A DNA stretch of 9,343 nt, taken from positions 1 to 9,343 of the forward strand of contig CAZBQE010000036.1 in NCBI GenBank assembly GCA_964494005.1, read 5' to 3'. This stretch comes from CAJBLF01 sp964494005 (GTDB taxonomy: Bacteria > Patescibacteriota > Gracilibacteria > Absconditabacterales > Absconditicoccaceae). The notes below the pieces were generated by a model. The model was not told the origin of the DNA. It saw nothing but the letters and a program-made list of their open reading frames with translations, and made no database searches. Each line of letters begins with the position of its first letter. Position 1 is the first letter of the stretch. The translations under genes and the position numbers were made by a program. Shown here in pieces: positions 7,233-9,343 of this stretch.

Positions 7233-7952
7233 CTATTTCCCCTTAAAGTTGGTAATTACTCCACAAAGTTTCACCTCTCATGTCCCATCACCGATATAGA
7301 CAACTCTACTACAAAAACGAAATTCCTTAGCCCTTGTATTACCACAATTACTATCAGGTCACAATCATCACGTACAGAAAATAGCAGTTCATCACGTAGT
7401 AGCTTCATCTTTGAGATACAATCACAACCCCTGGATTTCCCTGAAATATCTTCCTTCACTTGTAGAAGGATCACTACCGATACATACATCCCAATATCCA
7501 CTCTGCTGACATAAGCTAAATTGCAAATCATCATGATCCAATCCATTTCACAAATCCAACCCTGTCCATGGACCAGTAAGAGCAAAATATCATTGGTCTC
7601 CAGCAAATAGACGCTGAAGCGCATACGATCAACTCATTATCCATGTGTCATCGGGACATCTCACCACTCATTCATCCACCAAAGGATTGATCTTAAGTCG
7701 ACACTGATCCTTGACTCATGCTCGCCTAGTTCGATTTGTATCCCTTATTTGATAAACAGCTTCCATGCCCTCTCTAGCAAGATTCAAAGCAACAACTTTC
7801 TGTCTGGTCCTTTGAACATAATTCATTCCATTTGTCAGAACAACAAGCACCGAAAGAAGTCCGACGGAAATAATAACAATGATAACAAGAATCTCTCGAA
7901 TAGTAAATCCGTGCTTGATTGATATCGATTGTCTTCCCGTTGAAAATACCAT
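7233..7952 (-). CDS. Type IV prepilin-like protein with N-terminal cleavage/methylation motif, 239 aa
   Basis: The N-terminus reads KHGFTIRE followed by a hydrophobic helix (about 20-42, ILVIIVIISVGLLSVLVVL). Prepilin peptidase would cut G15/F16 and methylate F16, with E20 at the conserved +5 position. The leader of 15 residues has basic R7, K13 and H14. The segment NLAREGMEAVYQIRDTNR (about 59-76) continues the pilin alpha-1 helix as in PulG/PilV-like minor pilins. The globular part is rich in Gly, Asp and Cys (9 Cys), so disulfides are possible. It is probably a minor pilin or pseudopilin rather than the major subunit. Twelve of about 30 glycines are UGA (first at 7716-7718), so with UGA as stop only the N-terminal third is visible. 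ATG 7952 follows an in-frame TAG directly and is the first possible ATG. The gene ends in TAG. It is the first gene of the leftward group. Confidence 0.85.
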
Positions 7953-8063
7953 CTATTTGAATACACATAAAAAAACATACGAAAGATAGTGTAAACATCG
8001 CAAGTTTTTTTTCAATGTAAAAAACAAACCTTATACATAAATATTGATTCTGAATTTTTATAT

Positions 8064-8070
8064 CCTCCTT
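8064..8070 (-). promoter_or_regulatory. Orphan AAGGAGG (Shine-Dalgarno-like) without a suitable ATG
   Basis: AAGGAGG on the minus strand is the only strong anti-16S match I noticed near a gene start. The prepilin ATG at 7952 is more than 110 bases downstream. An ATT at 8055-8053 lies 8 nt away, in a frame open to 7774, but that frame overlaps the prepilin and has no recognisable product. It may be chance, or a remnant of a lost small gene. Confidence 0.2.
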
Positions 8071-8143
8071 TAAAAATATATTTCTTATTTTCATATTATT
8101 CTTCAAAAATATCTTCTATTTTTGATTGAACAATACGTAGTTT

Positions 8144-8168
8144 CCAAAATGAATAATTATTCAATTGG
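8144..8168. repeat. Near-palindrome in the divergent intergenic region, operator-like
   Basis: TGAATAATTATTCA (8150-8163) is a perfect 14-bp palindrome. It is flanked by CCAA (8144-8147) and TTGG (8165-8168), which extend the symmetry with small unpaired spacers. It lies just upstream of the -35 of the candidate promoter for the gene at 8273 and between two divergent genes, so it could bind a dimeric regulator. The rest of the 320-bp gap (7953-8272) shows only A/T-rich sequence and the sites listed here. Confidence 0.35.
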
Positions 8169-8194
8169 AGAACTATGATTGAAGGATATATAAT
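8166..8194 (+). promoter_or_regulatory. Sigma70-like promoter candidate for the membrane protein gene at 8273
   Basis: A perfect TATAAT (8189-8194) is preceded at 17 bp by TGGAGA (8166-8171, four of six bases matching TTGACA). Transcription would start near 8201, about 70 bp before the ATG at 8273. An alternative pair, TTGATT at 8122-8127 with CAAAAT at 8145-8150 (17 bp spacing), lies further upstream. Confidence 0.4.
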
Positions 8195-8272
8195 TGACCA
8201 AACAATAATTCTTCGTTTTACTTCTCAATTATTTATTAGTCAAATAAAATTTTACATTATGCATTCAATTAC

Positions 8273-8854
8273 ATGACCGAAAATCTCATCACCTACGGAA
8301 TAATCACTCTTATCGGAATATTGGCGATTTTTTCCTTTATGATAGGGATAGATAAAATGATCAGAATAATATTGGGAAACTATATCTTAAGCAGTATCTG
8401 TCTAGCAGCATCACAATCATTAAAATTAGCTTCAGAACGAATGAAAAAAAATCCCGATCTAGAAATTTTGAGCATAGCAAACGACAAAATTGCGAACTTC
8501 CTCGATAACGGAAGCATGACTATTATTATGATACTATATGTTATACTTCTCGTCATCGTTTATAGAACATCAAAAATCAGAATAACGCTTCCAAACGATG
8601 AAGCACTCAAAAAAATGCTACAATTGATATTCGTTCCTCTTGCTATCATAAGTATGGTACTTACTTTACAGATAGTATTATTGGGAATGAATGGAATTAC
8701 TATAAATACTGTAGGAAAAATAGCTACGACAGTAGCCAACAACCCCTATATGTTCAAATTCGTCAGTCTCACACCAGTTCGAATACTCCTTCACGGACTC
8801 ATCACTATCTTCATCACCTCAGAATTCAAAGTTCACGTAGAAACAGACCTCTAA
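8273..8854 (+). CDS. Multi-pass integral membrane protein of unknown function, 193 aa
   Basis: I do not recognise the family. Hydrophobic segments lie at about 5-26, 30-48, 82-97, 116-139 and 163-182, which gives four or five membrane helices. Between the second and third is a charged stretch of about 30 residues (KLASERMKKNPDLEIL). There is no signal peptide and no catalytic or metal-binding motif. It is the only complete gene in the window without an in-frame UGA; its eight or so glycines are all GGN. ATG 8273 is the first ATG after an in-frame TAG at 8237-8239, and it has no Shine-Dalgarno. The gene is divergent from the prepilin gene and 140 bp upstream of the YigZ-like gene on the same strand. 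It ends in TAA. A role cannot be assigned. Confidence 0.75.
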   Translation: MTENLITYGIITLIGILAIFSFMIGIDKMIRIILGNYILSSICLAASQSLKLASERMKKNPDLEILSIANDKIANFLDNGSMTIIMILYVILLVIVYRTSKIRITLPNDEALKKMLQLIFVPLAIISMVLTLQIVLLGMNGITINTVGKIATTVANNPYMFKFVSLTPVRILLHGLITIFITSEFKVHVETDL

Positions 8855-8861
8855 TTCAACT

Positions 8862-8896
8862 AACAATGAACAATGAACAATTAACAACTAATAATA
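8862..8896. repeat. Heptamer tandem array (AACAATG type), 5 units
   Basis: The units are AACAATG, AACAATG, AACAATT, AACAACT, AATAATA in exact 7-bp register. They begin eight bases after the stop codon of the membrane protein gene. Confidence 0.75.
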
Positions 8897-8906
8897 AAGT
8901 TTACTA

Positions 8907-8934
8907 AAATAAACTATTGTAAAATTACAATAAT
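8907..8934 (-). repeat. Intergenic core repeat, copy C, with internal 7-bp inverted repeat
   Basis: On the minus strand it reads GGATTATTGTAATTTTACAA followed by TAGTTTATTT, matching copies A and B over GTAATTTyACAATAG. In this copy ATTGTAA (8916-8922) and TTACAAT (8925-8931) are perfect inverted repeats two bases apart. The TATATCAT shared with copy B lies at 8940-8947 on the minus strand. Heptamer arrays flank it on both sides. Confidence 0.55.
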
Positions 8935-8970
8935 CCATAATGATATAAACACCAATACCTTTCACACTTC

Positions 8971-8991
8971 ACTATTAACTATTTACTGAAT
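8971..8991. repeat. Heptamer tandem array (ACTATTA type), 3 units
   Basis: ACTATTA, ACTATTT and ACTGAAT in 7-bp register end four bases before the ATG of the YigZ-like gene. The array is short, so it is less certain on its own than the others. Confidence 0.5.
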
Positions 8992-8994
8992 TTT

Positions 8995-9343
8995 ATGAAC
9001 AAACTCTTCTACAAAACTATATTACAAAATAGCAAATTCGAAATCCCGAAAATCAAATGATCAAGATTTATCGGAAATATTTTTCCTATACACAGCAAAG
9101 AAGAAGCAGAAGAAAAACTCAAAGAAATTCAAAAGAAATATCACGATGCTACGCATAATTGCTATGCTTACAGATATGGTGCTCAAGTAAATTACGACTT
9201 ATTTGGAAATCTAGAAATTACACCAGAATATATGAAGCTAAGCGATGAAGGCGAGCCAACAAACACTGCAGGTAAACCCATCCTCGCACAAATTCAAGGA
9301 CACGAACTACACAATATTCTCGTAGTCGTAACGAGATATTTCG
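8995..9343 (+). CDS. yigZ: YigZ/IMPACT family protein (UPF0029), N-terminal 116 residues, cut by window end
   Basis: The N-terminal domain of the YigZ/IMPACT family is recognisable throughout: KGSRFIG (21-27), the HSKEEAEEKLKEIQKKY helix, DATHNCYAYRYG, SDEGEP, TAGKPIL and VVVTRYF. These match the family's conserved SxFI, AtHncyAy, sDDGEPsgTAGkPiL and VTRYFGG signatures. One position differs: the usual SDDGEP is SDEGEP here. G22 in KGSRF is an in-frame UGA (9058-9060). Bacterial members are about 200 residues, so roughly 90 are missing beyond 9343. Eukaryotic IMPACT regulates GCN2; the bacterial role is unsettled. ATG 8995 gives the usual short N-terminus and has no Shine-Dalgarno. The gene is on the same strand as the membrane protein gene but is separated from it by 140 bp of repeats. 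Confidence 0.9.

Noticed and set aside
7271..7624. Minus-strand open frame of 117 codons inside the prepilin gene
   Set aside because: It is in a different frame from the prepilin, which continues through this region with UGA as glycine to a TAG at 7233-7235.
7774..8106. Minus-strand open frame of 110 codons starting upstream of the prepilin
   Set aside because: More than half of it overlaps the prepilin gene in another frame, and the prepilin motif and helix are clear. Its Cys/Tyr-rich tail is typical of out-of-frame translation.

Overview
The window is about 9.3 kb of AT-rich bacterial DNA that makes sense only if UGA is read as glycine (genetic code 25). Six of the seven complete genes, and the partial eighth, carry in-frame UGA codons. 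These fall where the families need glycine: the Walker A loop of the ATPase at 141, the GRxK motif of the (p)ppGpp synthetase, and the SRFIG motif of the YigZ protein. No gene ends in UGA; the stops are TAA or TAG. Code 25 points to Absconditabacteria (SR1) or Gracilibacteria of the Patescibacteria/CPR. The sequence alone does not separate the two. No gene has a convincing Shine-Dalgarno site.

Layout. 1-140: leader with a weak promoter and a 20-bp perfect palindrome. 141-1397 (+): AAA_14/DUF4143 ATPase with a C-terminal nuclease-like domain. 1398-1665: convergent intergenic region holding an anomalously GC-rich, hairpin-rich island that ends in a rightward intrinsic terminator. Leftward genes, read from 7952 down to 1666: a type IV prepilin-like protein, a full-length bifunctional RelA/SpoT, a two-TM double-zinc-ribbon protein, a membrane-anchored surface/pilus-associated protein, and a secreted SLH-domain esterase. 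7953-8272: divergent intergenic region with a palindrome and a good promoter. 8273-8854 (+): unknown multi-pass membrane protein. 8995-9343 (+): start of a YigZ/IMPACT protein, cut by the window end.

Genes working together. The prepilin-like protein, the anchored protein at 3050-4168 and the SLH esterase all look exported and suit the cell surface of an episymbiont. The RelA/SpoT protein would set the stringent-response alarmone. These functional links are inference.

The non-coding DNA is the most unusual part. Four intergenic gaps carry degenerate tandem arrays with a 7-bp period. Three of the four also contain a related core of about 25-30 bp (consensus near GTAATTTyACAATAG) with arrays on both sides, which suggests a small dispersed repeat family.
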